64,000 nucleotides of DNA from Methylosinus sp. Ce-a6 (GCF_009811655.1 NZ_BGJX01000008.1:1-64000), one strand, 5' to 3'. Shown: positions 42,428-51,607, counted from the first letter of the stretch. Notes: generated by a model not told the origin, from the sequence alone. Made by a program: numbers and translations.

Positions 42428-42756
42428 GCCAACGCCTCCTTCCAAGGGAATCCCTCGCGCAGCGCATCTATCGCACAGAGTGACACCTGCAAAGACTTCT
42501 GGCCGTTGCCGGTAATCGTGAAATACAGCTTCTTCCGCCCGCCGCGCGCCGCGGTCGCCTCGCCCTCTTGGGACGTGATCAGTCCACTATCCTCAAGTCG
42601 CTCAAGCACCGCGTAAACGGAACCAAACGAATATTCCTTCCCGGTCCGCGTCTTGATCTCGTCACGGATCGACACGCCGTAGGCGTTCGGACGTAACCGC
42701 ATAATCGCGAGCAACATCTGCTGCTCGACCAGGGTCAAATCAGTAGATTTCGCCAA
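42424..42756 (-). CDS. PadR-family transcriptional regulator
   Basis: A 110-residue winged-helix regulator: LVEQQMLLAIMRLRPNAYGVSIRDEI, SFGSVYAVLERLEDSGLIT and GGRKKLYFTITGNGQKSL are the PadR pattern. The start is TTG at 42756, behind a near-perfect GGAGGTGA site. PadR proteins repress their own operon and respond to ligands. It is divergent from the terminase operon and likely expressed in the lysogen. Confidence 0.88.
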   Translation of the reverse strand: MAKSTDLTLVEQQMLLAIMRLRPNAYGVSIRDEIKTRTGKEYSFGSVYAVLERLEDSGLITSQEGEATAARGGRKKLYFTITGNGQKSLQVSLCAIDALREGFPWKEALA

Positions 42757-42786
42757 GGAATCACCTCCGTTTCCGATTTCTTCGTA

Positions 42787-42814
42787 ATTCTAGAATAAAT
42801 CCCGAGAGCGTCAA
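42787..42814 (-). promoter_or_regulatory. Promoter and palindromic operator of the PadR operon
   Basis: On the minus strand TTGACG (42814-42809) and TAGAAT (42792-42787) are 16 bp apart, a good sigma70 promoter. The perfect palindrome ATTCTAGAAT (42787-42796) covers the -10 and is a likely PadR site. The terminase gene starts only six bases beyond the -35. Confidence 0.65.
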
Positions 42815-42819
42815 GGGCC

Positions 42820-43296
42820 ATGGCCGGAAGAAAGCCGTTCGAGCCGACAGAGGAGCAGCGAAAGCAGGTCGAGGCCTTCGCCGCCTACGGCATCCCGCAA
42901 GAGGACATGTGCAAGCTGCTCCTCAATCCGCGGACGGGGAAGCCGATCGACCTCAAGACGCTGCACAAGCATTTTCGCGTCGAGCTCGACACCGGGATGG
43001 TCCGCGCGAATGCGAAGGTCGCCGAGTCCCTGTTCCGCCAGGCCGTGGGCGCTCCCGCGCAATACGACGCCGGCGGCAAGCTGATCCGCGCCGAGCAGAC
43101 GCCTGTCGTATCCGCCGGCATCTTCTGGGCCAAGGCGCGCATGGGCTGGAAAGAGCGCGAGGTGCACGAACATACGGGGGCCGATGGCGGTCCGATCGAA
43201 GTCGACGACGCGCGATCCAAGCTCGCTGATCGCATCGCTCGTCTCGCTGCCGCCGGTGCAGCGCGCGAAGGTTCTGGCGAGCCTCAGCCCGAGTGA
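42820..43296 (+). CDS. terS: Terminase small subunit
   Basis: A 158-residue protein. The N-terminal HTH (TEEQRKQVEAFAAYGIPQEDMCKLLL ... DLKTLHKHFRVELDTG) would recognise the packaging site; the rest is the oligomerisation part (AVGAPAQYDAGG ... AGIFWAKARMGWKE). Identity rests on this pattern and on its place before the large subunit. It is the first late gene and its end overlaps the large-subunit frame by 113 bp. Confidence 0.8.
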   Translation: MAGRKPFEPTEEQRKQVEAFAAYGIPQEDMCKLLLNPRTGKPIDLKTLHKHFRVELDTGMVRANAKVAESLFRQAVGAPAQYDAGGKLIRAEQTPVVSAGIFWAKARMGWKEREVHEHTGADGGPIEVDDARSKLADRIARLAAAGAAREGSGEPQPE

Positions 43297-44518
43297 GGCG
43301 CGCGCGCTGCTCTTCGACTGGCGCGCGTGGGCGCGGCCCGAGCAACTCGCCCCACTCGGCGTTTGGTCGTTTTGGCTGGTCCTCGCGGGGCGCGGGTTCG
43401 GCAAGACCAAAACCGGCGCCGAGTGGGTCCGGGAAAAGAAGGAAACCTGCGGACGCCTCGCGCTCGTCGCGCCCACCGCCGGCGACGCGCGCGACGTCAT
43501 GGTCGAAGGCGTCTCGGGGATCCTCGCGTGCTCGCCGCCATGGGATCGGCCCCACTACGAGCCCTCGAAGCGCCGCCTGACTTGGAAGAACGGCGCAATC
43601 GCGACGCTCTACTCGGGCGAGGACCCAGAGGCGCTGCGCGGCCCGCAGTTCGGCGCGGGGTGGGCGGACGAGCTTTGCGCGTGGCAATACGCGCAGGACA
43701 CATGGGACATGCTGCAGTTCGGCCTGCGCCTCGGCCGCAATCCGCAATGCGTCGTCACCACGACGCCGAAGCCGATCCAGGTCTTGAAGGACCTGCTCGC
43801 CAACCCCGCGACCGTTGTCACGCGGGGCTCGACCTACGACAACCGCGCCAATCTCGCGGAAGGCTTCTTCCGGCAGATCATCAGCCGCTATGAGGGCACG
43901 CGCCTCGGCCGGCAGGAACTGAACGCCGAGCTGCTCGAGGACATCCCCGGCGCGCTGTGGAGCCGCAAGCTCATCGACGACACGCGGGTCCGCTCCTATC
44001 CGGACCTCGCGCGCGTCGTGGTCGCGATCGATCCGCCGGCGACATCCGGCGAAAAGGCGGACGAATGCGGAATCGTCGTCGCGGGCCGCTGCGCCGACGG
44101 ACAGGGCTATGTGCTTGCCGACCATTCCTCCCAGGGCGATCGGCCGGCTGAATGGGCGCGGCGCGCGGTCTCGGCCTATCAGATGTTCAACGCCGACTGC
44201 ATCGTGGCCGAAGTCAACCAAGGCGGCGAGATGGTCGAGGAGATCATGCGACAGGTCGACCCGAACATTCCATTCCGCGCCGTGCACGCCACGCGCGGCA
44301 AATACGTCCGCGCCGAGCCGATTTCGATGATCTACGCGCAGGGCCGCGTGCATCATGTCGGCTCGTTCCCGAAGCTCGAGGATCAGATGTGCGCCATGAC
44401 CCCGGACTTCGACGCGAAGAAAGCTGGCTACAGCCCTGACCGCCTCGACGCGCTCGTGTGGGCCATGACCGATCTCATGACCGGGCATCGGTCGGAACCG
44501 CGGATTCGCCGTCTCTGA
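43184..44518 (+). CDS. terL: Terminase large subunit
   Basis: A 444-residue packaging ATPase-nuclease. Walker A is LVLAGRGFGKTKTGAEW (about 66-82), Walker B GAGWADELCAW. The RNase H-like nuclease has VVAIDPPATSGEKADECGIVV, VAEVNQGGEMV and SPDRLDALVWAMTDL. It belongs to the Terminase_6/GTA-like branch. The N-terminal LPPVQRAKVLASLSPSEARALLFDWRAWARPEQL is standard for that branch and supports the early start. Confidence 0.95.
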   Translation: MAVRSKSTTRDPSSLIASLVSLPPVQRAKVLASLSPSEARALLFDWRAWARPEQLAPLGVWSFWLVLAGRGFGKTKTGAEWVREKKETCGRLALVAPTAGDARDVMVEGVSGILACSPPWDRPHYEPSKRRLTWKNGAIATLYSGEDPEALRGPQFGAGWADELCAWQYAQDTWDMLQFGLRLGRNPQCVVTTTPKPIQVLKDLLANPATVVTRGSTYDNRANLAEGFFRQIISRYEGTRLGRQELNAELLEDIPGALWSRKLIDDTRVRSYPDLARVVVAIDPPATSGEKADECGIVVAGRCADGQGYVLADHSSQGDRPAEWARRAVSAYQMFNADCIVAEVNQGGEMVEEIMRQVDPNIPFRAVHATRGKYVRAEPISMIYAQGRVHHVGSFPKLEDQMCAMTPDFDAKKAGYSPDRLDALVWAMTDLMTGHRSEPRIRRL

Positions 44519-45891
44519 TGGTCTGGCCGTTCACGCGCCGTCGGGCGGATGCGCCGCTGACGGAGAAAATCGGGCCGGCGATAATTTCCGCCGCCACGAA
44601 AGTGGGCAAACAAATTATCGAGCACAAAGCCTCCGCCGTCGGCGCGCTGATCTCGGCGCGCGTGCTCAATCTCCCGCAGTGGCCGCGTCGCTCGTTCGAG
44701 CAGTCCGCCAAGGAAGGCTATCAGCAAAACCCCGTCGTCAACGCCTGCGTCTGGAAGACGACGCGCGCGGCCGCCGCGGTGCCGCTCGCGATCATGCGGG
44801 GCGACAAAGAGGTAGACATCCCGGAGTTGCGCGCGCTCCTCAACCGGCCGAACCCCTCGCAGGACGGGCCCGCCTTCGTGCAGGCGACGCTCGCCGATCT
44901 CATGCTCGCGGGGGAGTTCTTCGCCGAGCGCGTCGATCTCGGAAAGCAACCGAAGGAACTCTACCGCTGGTCGCCGGCGAAGACGGCCGTAAAGCCGGGA
45001 GCCGACGGATTCGCCGCCGCCTACACCTTCAAGGTCGGGGACAAGGAACGCACGGTCGACGTCGATCTCTCCAAGGGAAATGTCCCGATCCTGCATGTCC
45101 GCGATTACAACCCGACCGATGATTGGCGCGGGCTGCCCTCGATCGACCCGGCCGCCTTCTCGATCGACGCGCACACCGGCGCGCTGCGCTGGAATGTGGC
45201 GCTCTTGCGCAATGGGGCCCAACCGTCCGGCGCGCTCGTCTACGCGCCAAAGGATGGCGGCGACAAGCTCACGGACGAGCAGTTGGCGCGCCTGAAGGCC
45301 GAGCTCGAGGAATCGTTCTCCGGCTCGCAGAACGCCGGCAAGCCGCTCCTGCTCGACGGCGGCCTCGACTGGAAGGAGATGGGCTTCTCGCCCAAGGACA
45401 TGAATTTCGCCGAGGGCCTGAACAGCGCCGCGCGCCTGATCGCCCTTGCCTTCGGCGTGCCGCCGCTCATCCTCGGGATCCCCGGCGACAACACCTTCGC
45501 GAATTACGCAGAGGCGAACAAGGCTTGGTATCGCGAGACGATTCTCCCGCTGCTCGCGCAATGGTGCCGGGCGATGTCGTGGTGGCTCGGGCCAGCGTTC
45601 GGCGCAGATATTCGGATCGAGCCGGACGCCGATGATCTCGAGGTGTTCGCCGACGAGCGCGCCGCTCAGTGGGATCGTATCGAGAAATCGACCTCGCTGA
45701 CGATCAACGAGAAGCGCGAGCTTCAAGGCCGCAAGCCGGTCAAGGGCGGCGACGTGATCCTCGTCTCGTCGGCGCTGATCCCGCTCGAGGCGGCGGGCGA
45801 GACGCTACAGGGTGGCGCGGCGCCGGAGGATGACGAGACCGATGATGTCAGCGACGACGCGAACACTGAAGCAAATGACGGAGCGGAATAG
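44518..45891 (+). CDS. Portal protein, HK97 family
   Basis: A 457-residue protein forming the dodecameric DNA gate. It shows NPVVNACVWKTTRAAAAVPLAI, LHVRDYNPTDDWRGLPSIDPA, the AFGVPPLILGIPGDNTFANYAEANKAWYRETILPLL core and an acidic C-terminus. ATG shares a base with the TerL stop. Confidence 0.94.
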   Translation: MVWPFTRRRADAPLTEKIGPAIISAATKVGKQIIEHKASAVGALISARVLNLPQWPRRSFEQSAKEGYQQNPVVNACVWKTTRAAAAVPLAIMRGDKEVDIPELRALLNRPNPSQDGPAFVQATLADLMLAGEFFAERVDLGKQPKELYRWSPAKTAVKPGADGFAAAYTFKVGDKERTVDVDLSKGNVPILHVRDYNPTDDWRGLPSIDPAAFSIDAHTGALRWNVALLRNGAQPSGALVYAPKDGGDKLTDEQLARLKAELEESFSGSQNAGKPLLLDGGLDWKEMGFSPKDMNFAEGLNSAARLIALAFGVPPLILGIPGDNTFANYAEANKAWYRETILPLLAQWCRAMSWWLGPAFGADIRIEPDADDLEVFADERAAQWDRIEKSTSLTINEKRELQGRKPVKGGDVILVSSALIPLEAAGETLQGGAAPEDDETDDVSDDANTEANDGAE

Positions 45892-46137
45892 ATGGGCGGT
45901 GGAGTCCTGATCGGCGCGCATGTCGCGCGCGACGCGTTCAACGTCACGCTGTCGGACTCGGCGACGCAGAACGCGAACTTTTTCCGCGTCGGCACGGCGG
46001 GCAACGTCGCCGTTCAGACCGCCGATGGAACGACGCTCACGATTCCGTCGCTCGCAGCCGGAGAATATGTCTTCCTCGCCGTGCAGAAGTTCCTGGCGAC
46101 CGGCACGACGGCCTCCGGCCTCACGGCGTTTGTCTGA
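45892..46137 (+). CDS. Small phage structural protein
   Basis: An 81-residue beta-rich protein (GGGVLIGAHVARDAFNVTL ... AVQTADGTTLTIPSLAAGEYVFLAVQKF). Placed directly after the portal gene; likely a small virion or head accessory protein. No exact family. Confidence 0.6.
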   Translation: MGGGVLIGAHVARDAFNVTLSDSATQNANFFRVGTAGNVAVQTADGTTLTIPSLAAGEYVFLAVQKFLATGTTASGLTAFV

Positions 46138-47036
46138 TGATCGTGCCGATGATGAAGGCTGCCGCCCTGTCTCAGCGCCCGCTCTGGTCGCCGCTCCTGC
46201 TCGGCGCGTCGCTCGCCGCGTGGTGGAGCGCGCTGGAGTCGAGCAGCATCACGCTCGCCGGGGCCAATGTCCCCGCATGGGCGTCGATAGTCGGCGGGAT
46301 ATCGGCGACGCAGGCGACGGGAGCGGTTCAGCCTATCTACGCGGCTGCTGGAATAAACAGCCGCCCAAGTCTGACGTTCGGCTCTCGATGGCTGGACACC
46401 CCGCTGAATTGCTCAAGCGTCCCTCGGACGGTCGCGGCGTTGCACGTCGTCAACAACATCGCGACATACCAGACGATTATTGGGGGTGTGGCGAGTGGCG
46501 GGTATCAAGTGCAAGTCAGGGCAGCAGATGGCTTCGCTGCGATCGTCAAAGGTATTACGGTCGAAGTAGGGCACGCTACAATCCCGTGCGTGGCCGGTGC
46601 GGTGAGTGTCGATATCGCAGCCTATGACGGGGCCGCCTACGGCTTTGCACACAATGGTTCTGAGGCCGGTTCTGGCAGCGCCTCAGTCGTATTTACGAGC
46701 ACGACTTCCGAAATCGGGACACGAAACGTCGGAGCAGAAACCTATACTGGAAATATCGGCATGATCGTCGTGCTCAACGCCGTGCTCGACACGGTCACAC
46801 GCCAAAAGCTCGAGAGCTATATGGCGTGGCAGTATGGCGCGGCGTCGTCACTCCCTGCCGCCCACCCCTACAAAAACGCACCGCCGCGCGCCTCTCTCGA
46901 CGAGATGGAGAGGTGGGCCGACGAACGAGGCTGGCGCGTGATCGACCTCGCCGCCAATCGCGAGCGCGCCAGGCGCATCTACACGCCGCCTCGTCGTCTG
47001 ATCGTGCCCGATGGCGGGTGGAGGATCGCAGCGTGA
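46137..47036 (+). CDS. LamG/concanavalin A-like phage protein
   Basis: A 299-residue protein with an N-terminal segment (LAAWWSALESSSITLAGANVPAWASIVGG ... GINSRPSLTFGSRWLD) and a jelly-roll pattern typical of phage LamG-like lectin domains. The C-terminal 60 residues are basic. Such proteins decorate heads or tails and bind glycans. Its place among head genes is notable. Confidence 0.65.
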   Translation: MIVPMMKAAALSQRPLWSPLLLGASLAAWWSALESSSITLAGANVPAWASIVGGISATQATGAVQPIYAAAGINSRPSLTFGSRWLDTPLNCSSVPRTVAALHVVNNIATYQTIIGGVASGGYQVQVRAADGFAAIVKGITVEVGHATIPCVAGAVSVDIAAYDGAAYGFAHNGSEAGSGSASVVFTSTTSEIGTRNVGAETYTGNIGMIVVLNAVLDTVTRQKLESYMAWQYGAASSLPAAHPYKNAPPRASLDEMERWADERGWRVIDLAANRERARRIYTPPRRLIVPDGGWRIAA

Positions 47037-47385
47037 GATACCTCGTCTACGCCACGCAGGCCGAGGCGCAAGCGGCCGTCGATGCGATCGACGCGCGGGC
47101 GCGCGAGCTGTTCCGCGCGGCCGCTACGCGATCGACGCGGGTGGCGCCGTCGTCGGCAAGACGCCAGACGGCCAAACCGACCCTCGCGGCAGGACCGAGA
47201 CCTGGGATATCCCGCGCCAGCGCGTGGACCGCAAATGGATCGTGGCGCACCAGGAAGCGCACGGGTCCGGCGCGCAGATCGTCTCGCCGAGCGTCACGAT
47301 GTCCGCCTATGTGATGCAGGACATCGGCGCGCCGGTGATTGAGGAAGAGTCCGCCGATTGGTGGCCGCCGGCCCCCACGCCCTAA
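47033..47385 (+). pseudogene. Phage structural hypothetical with apparent -1 frameshift
   Basis: The GTG at 47033 starts RYLVYATQAEAQAAVDAIDARARELF. The continuation YAIDAGGAVVGKTPDGQTDPRGRTETWDI up to the stop at 47385 is in another frame, reached by a slip or one-base change at about 47114-47125 in GCGCGG. Read through, the protein is about 117 residues. Either a sequencing error, a decayed gene, or recoding. Confidence 0.7.
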
Positions 47386-47433
47386 CATCGTTTGTGCCCC
47401 CATCGCCGCCTGCGCAGAGCGTGACCGACTCCC

Positions 47434-48237
47434 ATGAATCGCACCCGCCGCGCACGCCGCATTGCCCGCCATGTGCGCCTTGCAGCATCCCATGAACGCG
47501 CTCTTGCGCATGATCTTCGCAAGATTTTCGCTCGAGCGGGTCGCGCCGCAGCGGCGCATGTCGCGGCCGGACAAGATCATCTCGCCGTCGCGGTTGTGGC
47601 CGGCTTCGAGCCCGCCATCGCCAAAGCGCTTCGCGCCCGCCTGCGCACTGCGGCAATGGCGAGCGCGCAACTCGTCCTCGAGGAGCTGACGGGGGAGAAG
47701 GCGTTCGGCGTGGTGTTCGAGCAAACCGGCGCGCCGGCGCTTGAACAGAAGCTGCTCTCGCTCTTCGACGTTGCCGAGCGCGCTGTCGTCGACTGGCTGT
47801 CGCATCACGCGGCCGAAATGGTGCAGCGTGTCTCGCAATCGCTGAAACGCCTGATCCGAGGCTCGCTGAAACGTGGCAAAGAGGCCAACGAGCCGCCCCG
47901 CGTGCTGGCGCGCCGGATGCGCGACGAGACCGGCGGCGAGATCGGACAGAGGCGGGCGCTGGTGATCGCGAGGACGGAAACGCACACCGCCTCGCAGGTC
48001 GGCTCTGAGGCCGCAGCGAACGCCACAGGCCTCGCGCTCGACAAGGAGTGGGGCGCGACCGAGGACGCCCGCACAAGGCCGGATCATCACGACGCGGACG
48101 GACAGACCGTCGACAAGGACGCCGATTTCGTCGTCGGCGGCGAGCGCTGCAAATTCCCCGGCGACGCATCACTGAGCGCAAAGCAGCGCGCAAACTGTCG
48201 TTGTGTGACGCTTTGGGTTCCGAGGATTCCGAAATGA
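47434..48237 (+). CDS. Phage head morphogenesis protein (Mu F/SPP1 gp7 type)
   Basis: A 267-residue minor head protein. The conserved C-terminal block is RALVIARTETHTASQVGSEAAA ... LALDKEWGATEDARTRPDHHDADGQTVDKDADFVV ... NCRCVTLWVP. The helical N-terminal part is less conserved. It acts in procapsid assembly or DNA ejection. A 48-bp gap separates it from the frameshifted gene. Confidence 0.9.
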   Translation: MNRTRRARRIARHVRLAASHERALAHDLRKIFARAGRAAAAHVAAGQDHLAVAVVAGFEPAIAKALRARLRTAAMASAQLVLEELTGEKAFGVVFEQTGAPALEQKLLSLFDVAERAVVDWLSHHAAEMVQRVSQSLKRLIRGSLKRGKEANEPPRVLARRMRDETGGEIGQRRALVIARTETHTASQVGSEAAANATGLALDKEWGATEDARTRPDHHDADGQTVDKDADFVVGGERCKFPGDASLSAKQRANCRCVTLWVPRIPK

Positions 48238-48503
48238 AGGTGAACCAATACGGTGACCATATTTTCGCAGTCATGTGCCCGGCCTGCGGCTACGAACATC
48301 CGTTCACCGTAGGATCGAAAACGCGGCCGAACTGGACCTTCAACGGGGACTTCGAGCGTCCGACGTTTTCGCCGAGCATGCTCTGCATGCCGGATGGCCC
48401 GAAGCGTTGTCACTCCTTCGTTGAGAACGGAATGATCCGCTTCTTGCCGGACAGTTGGCACGGGCGAAGCGACGCCGTTCCTCTCCCCGACGTGGAAGAA
48501 TAG
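48234..48503 (+). CDS. DUF6527-like phage protein
   Basis: An 89-residue protein with the pattern VMCPACGYEHPF, PNWTFNGDFERPTFSPSML and CHSFVENGMIRFLPDSWH. Cys and His residues suggest a zinc site. Activity unknown. ATG overlaps the previous stop. Confidence 0.75.
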   Translation: MKVNQYGDHIFAVMCPACGYEHPFTVGSKTRPNWTFNGDFERPTFSPSMLCMPDGPKRCHSFVENGMIRFLPDSWHGRSDAVPLPDVEE

Positions 48504-48506
48504 CCC

Positions 48507-49187
48507 ATGAGCGAACTGAAGCAGGCTCATAGCCTCAAACACCTGCCGATCGAGTTCGACGCCAAGGCCGTGAAGGATGACGGCACGTTCGAGGGCTACG
48601 CCTCGACGTTCGGCAACGTCGACAGCGGCTACGACGTCGTCATGCCGGGCGCCTTCGCCAAGAGCCTCGTCGCGCGTCCGGCGCCGCGCATCAAGATGCT
48701 CTGGCAGCATGACCGGACCCAGCCGATCGGCGTGTGGAGCGAGGCGGCCGAGGACAGCAAGGGGCTTTTCGTCAAAGGCGCGCTGCTCCGCGACGTCCAA
48801 CGCGGCGCCGAAGCCTACGCCCTCATGAAGGCCGGCGTCATCGACTCCATGTCGATCGGCTACAAGACGCTCGAGGCCGATTTCACCCAGAGCGGCGTGC
48901 GCCAACTCAAGGAAGTCGGCTTGTTCGAGGTATCCCTCGTAACATTTGCGATGAACGATCAAGCGGTCGTCACGACCGTCAAAGAGTTCAACCCGCGCGA
49001 GTGGGAAAGGGGCCTGCGTGACGCCGGCCTCTCGCGCGGCGACGCCGTGAAGGCTGTCGCTTTTTTCCGAGAGCGCCTGCGGGAAGCCGGCGAGAATGTC
49101 GCGATCGATCCGCGTGAGGCGGAGGCGGCGGCCTTGTCGACCGATGTGGTCGACGCCATGCGGAAGCTGCAAGCCGCCTTCCGCTGA
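48507..49187 (+). CDS. HK97-family prohead protease
   Basis: A 226-residue serine protease that matures the capsid. FEGYASTFGNVDSGYDVVMPGAFAKSL, the His in MLWQHDRTQPIGVW, and the Ser in IDSMSIGYKTL mark the U35 family. It would cut the N-terminal delta domain of the capsid protein encoded next. Confidence 0.94.
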   Translation: MSELKQAHSLKHLPIEFDAKAVKDDGTFEGYASTFGNVDSGYDVVMPGAFAKSLVARPAPRIKMLWQHDRTQPIGVWSEAAEDSKGLFVKGALLRDVQRGAEAYALMKAGVIDSMSIGYKTLEADFTQSGVRQLKEVGLFEVSLVTFAMNDQAVVTTVKEFNPREWERGLRDAGLSRGDAVKAVAFFRERLREAGENVAIDPREAEAAALSTDVVDAMRKLQAAFR

Positions 49188-49205
49188 TCTCACAGGATCG
49201 AAGAC

Positions 49206-50549
49206 ATGACGGAGCATTTCCGACTCAGCGGGCCCTACAACCCGTTGGAGCGCAAGGAAGAGGCGCCGACGAACCCGGAGTTCAAGAAGCTCGCCGACGA
49301 GCTCATGAGCACGGTGGCGGCGTTTCGCCAGAAGAACGACGAGGCCGTCGCCGACCTTCAGAAGAAGTTCAACGCCGGCGACGTCGTTCTGAAGGAGCAT
49401 GTCGACCGCATCAATGACGCGATCGACAAGGTCGAGAAGAAGCTCACGGACGAACTGCTCGACATCAAGCGCAAGGCAATCTTCGAAGGCCAGAAGGACG
49501 CGAAGAAGCCGGAAGCGCCCGAGCTCGTCGAATATCGAAAGACGTTCGACGACTATCTCCGCGGCAAGTTCGGCGGCGACGACCGCCCCCGCGAGATGAA
49601 GGCGGCGTGCGCCAAGGCGTTCGAAGCTAAGGCGCTGACGGTCGGCGAGGATGCTTCGGCAGGCTTTACCGTCTTGCCGACGATCGAGCAGACCATGACC
49701 GAGATCGCCATTCTGGTATCTCCGGTCCGCTCGGTCGCGAACGTCACGACGATCAGCACCGATCGCGTGCGGTTCCCCATCAACAAGCGCGGGACGAGCT
49801 TCGGTTGGGCCGGCGAGACCGACCCGCGCACGGCGACGGCCAATTCGCAGATCGCCGAGACCGAAATCCCCGTGCATGAAATGTGGGCGCAGCCCGGCGC
49901 CACACAGTCCTTTCTCGACGACACCTATATCGACGCCGAGAATTGGATCGCCAACGAGGTCGCCGTCATCTTCGCGCAGGGCGAGGGCGTGTCGTTCATC
50001 TCCGGCAACGGCGTGAAGAAGCCCCAGGGCTTTCTCGCCTACCCGGTAGTCGCGGATGCATCCTGGTCCTGGGGCAGCGTCGGCTATGTCCCGAGCGGCA
50101 CGTCCGGCGCGTTCACCGGCCCCGCCGCCGGCCCGCCTCTCGTGCAGGGCGCCGACGTGTTCGCCGATCTGGTGGCGGCGCTGAAATATCAGTATCGGCA
50201 GAATGCCCGCTTCGCCGCAAACCGTCGCACCGTGGCGCAGATGCGCAAGCTGAAGGACCTCTACGCGAACTATCTGTGGGCGCCCGGCCTGCAGAACGGC
50301 CAGCCGGCGAGCTTCTACGGCTATCCGCTGGTCGAGTTCGAAGACATGCCGGACATCGCGGCATCGTCCTATTCGATCGCCTTCGCGGACTTCAAGCAGT
50401 TCTATCGGATCGTCGATCGCGTCGGCATTCGCACACTGCGCGATCCGTTTACCAACAAGCCCTTCGTGATGTTTTACACCACGAAACGCGTGGGCGGCGG
50501 CGTCGACAATTTCGAGGCCGGTAAGCTGCTGAAGTTCGCGACGTCCTGA
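49206..50549 (+). CDS. Major capsid protein, HK97 fold
   Basis: A 447-residue protein. Residues 1-115 are a coiled-coil delta domain expected to be removed by the protease. The capsid domain follows, with VGEDASAGFTVLPTIEQTM, GETDPRTATANSQIAETEIPVHEMWAQPGATQSFLDD and FYGYPLVEFEDMPDIAASS. The fold and gene order support an icosahedral tailed phage. Confidence 0.95.
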   Translation: MTEHFRLSGPYNPLERKEEAPTNPEFKKLADELMSTVAAFRQKNDEAVADLQKKFNAGDVVLKEHVDRINDAIDKVEKKLTDELLDIKRKAIFEGQKDAKKPEAPELVEYRKTFDDYLRGKFGGDDRPREMKAACAKAFEAKALTVGEDASAGFTVLPTIEQTMTEIAILVSPVRSVANVTTISTDRVRFPINKRGTSFGWAGETDPRTATANSQIAETEIPVHEMWAQPGATQSFLDDTYIDAENWIANEVAVIFAQGEGVSFISGNGVKKPQGFLAYPVVADASWSWGSVGYVPSGTSGAFTGPAAGPPLVQGADVFADLVAALKYQYRQNARFAANRRTVAQMRKLKDLYANYLWAPGLQNGQPASFYGYPLVEFEDMPDIAASSYSIAFADFKQFYRIVDRVGIRTLRDPFTNKPFVMFYTTKRVGGGVDNFEAGKLLKFATS

Positions 50550-50683
50550 TACGCTCTGCGTCGCCGGAGGCGATGCGCTTCGCGCAGGCGGAGCCAATCG
50601 CTTCGCCGCGCGACCGGCTATCGCATGAAACGCCGTCGGCTCCGGCCGACGGCCCCGCAACGCTCTTCGAAAGGCTCATCGCC

Positions 50684-51172
50684 ATGATGCGCAACCTCTC
50701 CTCCATCATCAAGCCGAAGCGCTTGATCGCGGAGGCCACCCTCACCGCGACTCCCTCTGCCGTCGTCATCAATCGCGCCTCGACCAACAGCCGCGTTTGG
50801 GAGGCGCTGCAGTTCGCCTTCCATGTCGGCGCCGGCGGAATCACGTTCGACGCCACGAATTATCTCGCACTGAAGCTCGAAGACTCGGACAATGGATCGA
50901 CCTACGCGAACGTCACCGCGGCGGCGGCTGTCGTCTTCGGCGCCGAGAACCCTGCGGGCACGAACTTCGCCCAGGCGCCGGACGCGAACGGGCTCGTGCG
51001 CCTCATCAACGCCGCTCACGCATCGGCCGACAGCGATCCGTTCCGCGTCGATTATGTCGGCTCGAAGCAATATGTGCGCGCGTCCATCGTGTTCGGCGGC
51101 ACCCACGCCACGGGAACGCTCGTCGGATTGTGGGCCGTGCTCGGCTATCCGAATATCGCTCCGGTCGTCTGA
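50684..51172 (+). CDS. Phage head-decoration-like protein
   Basis: A 162-residue beta-rich protein (RVWEALQFAFHVGAGGITFDATNYLALKLEDSDNGSTYANV). It has a GAAAGG site before the tandem ATGs at 50684/50687; an in-frame ATG at 50573 is less likely. Place after the capsid gene suggests a virion component. Confidence 0.65.
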   Translation: MMRNLSSIIKPKRLIAEATLTATPSAVVINRASTNSRVWEALQFAFHVGAGGITFDATNYLALKLEDSDNGSTYANVTAAAAVVFGAENPAGTNFAQAPDANGLVRLINAAHASADSDPFRVDYVGSKQYVRASIVFGGTHATGTLVGLWAVLGYPNIAPVV

Positions 51173-51239
51173 TCGCATCACGCAAAATTGAGCGGGAGAA
51201 ATCCCGCTTTACGCAAATCGCCGAAATCGAGGCTATCCC

Positions 51240-51566
51240 ATGCCGAAGACGATCAAGATGCTGAAAAACTTCTCCGTCAGCCCCAATGGCTATGACGTCG
51301 AAAAGTGGCTCAAGGGCGAGGTGAAGCGCAACGTCCCCGACGCGCTCGCCGACGATCTCACCGATGAACAGACGCTCGCCGCCATCGAGGTGACGGGCGA
51401 CAAGAAGGCGGACGCCGAGGCGGAGGATGGCGCCAAGGCCGAAGCCGAGCGCCGCGCCAAGGAAGCTGCGGCTGCCGAAGCGCTGAAAGAGGCTGCGGCG
51501 AAAGCTGCGCTCGACGCCGCCAAGAATGCCGGCGGGGGCGGCGCGCCGAAGCCGCCGAAGGCTTGA
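51240..51566 (+). CDS. Phage head protein with Ala/Lys/Glu-rich tail
   Basis: A 108-residue protein: the first 45 residues (KMLKNFSVSPNGYDVEKWLKGEVKRNVPDALADDL) look folded and the rest is a charged helix ending in GGGGAPKPPKA. Common in phage head clusters; function unknown. Confidence 0.65.
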   Translation: MPKTIKMLKNFSVSPNGYDVEKWLKGEVKRNVPDALADDLTDEQTLAAIEVTGDKKADAEAEDGAKAEAERRAKEAAAAEALKEAAAKAALDAAKNAGGGGAPKPPKA

Positions 51567-51607
51567 AAATCCGAAAACGCTGAAAGCTCGAGGAAGCCGA
51601 GGCTCCA

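Noticed and set aside
48087-50660. 857-residue minus-strand open frame across the protease and capsid genes
   Set aside because: It is antisense to two clear structural genes; composition is the His/Arg/Leu-rich shadow typical of high-GC DNA and it has no domain.
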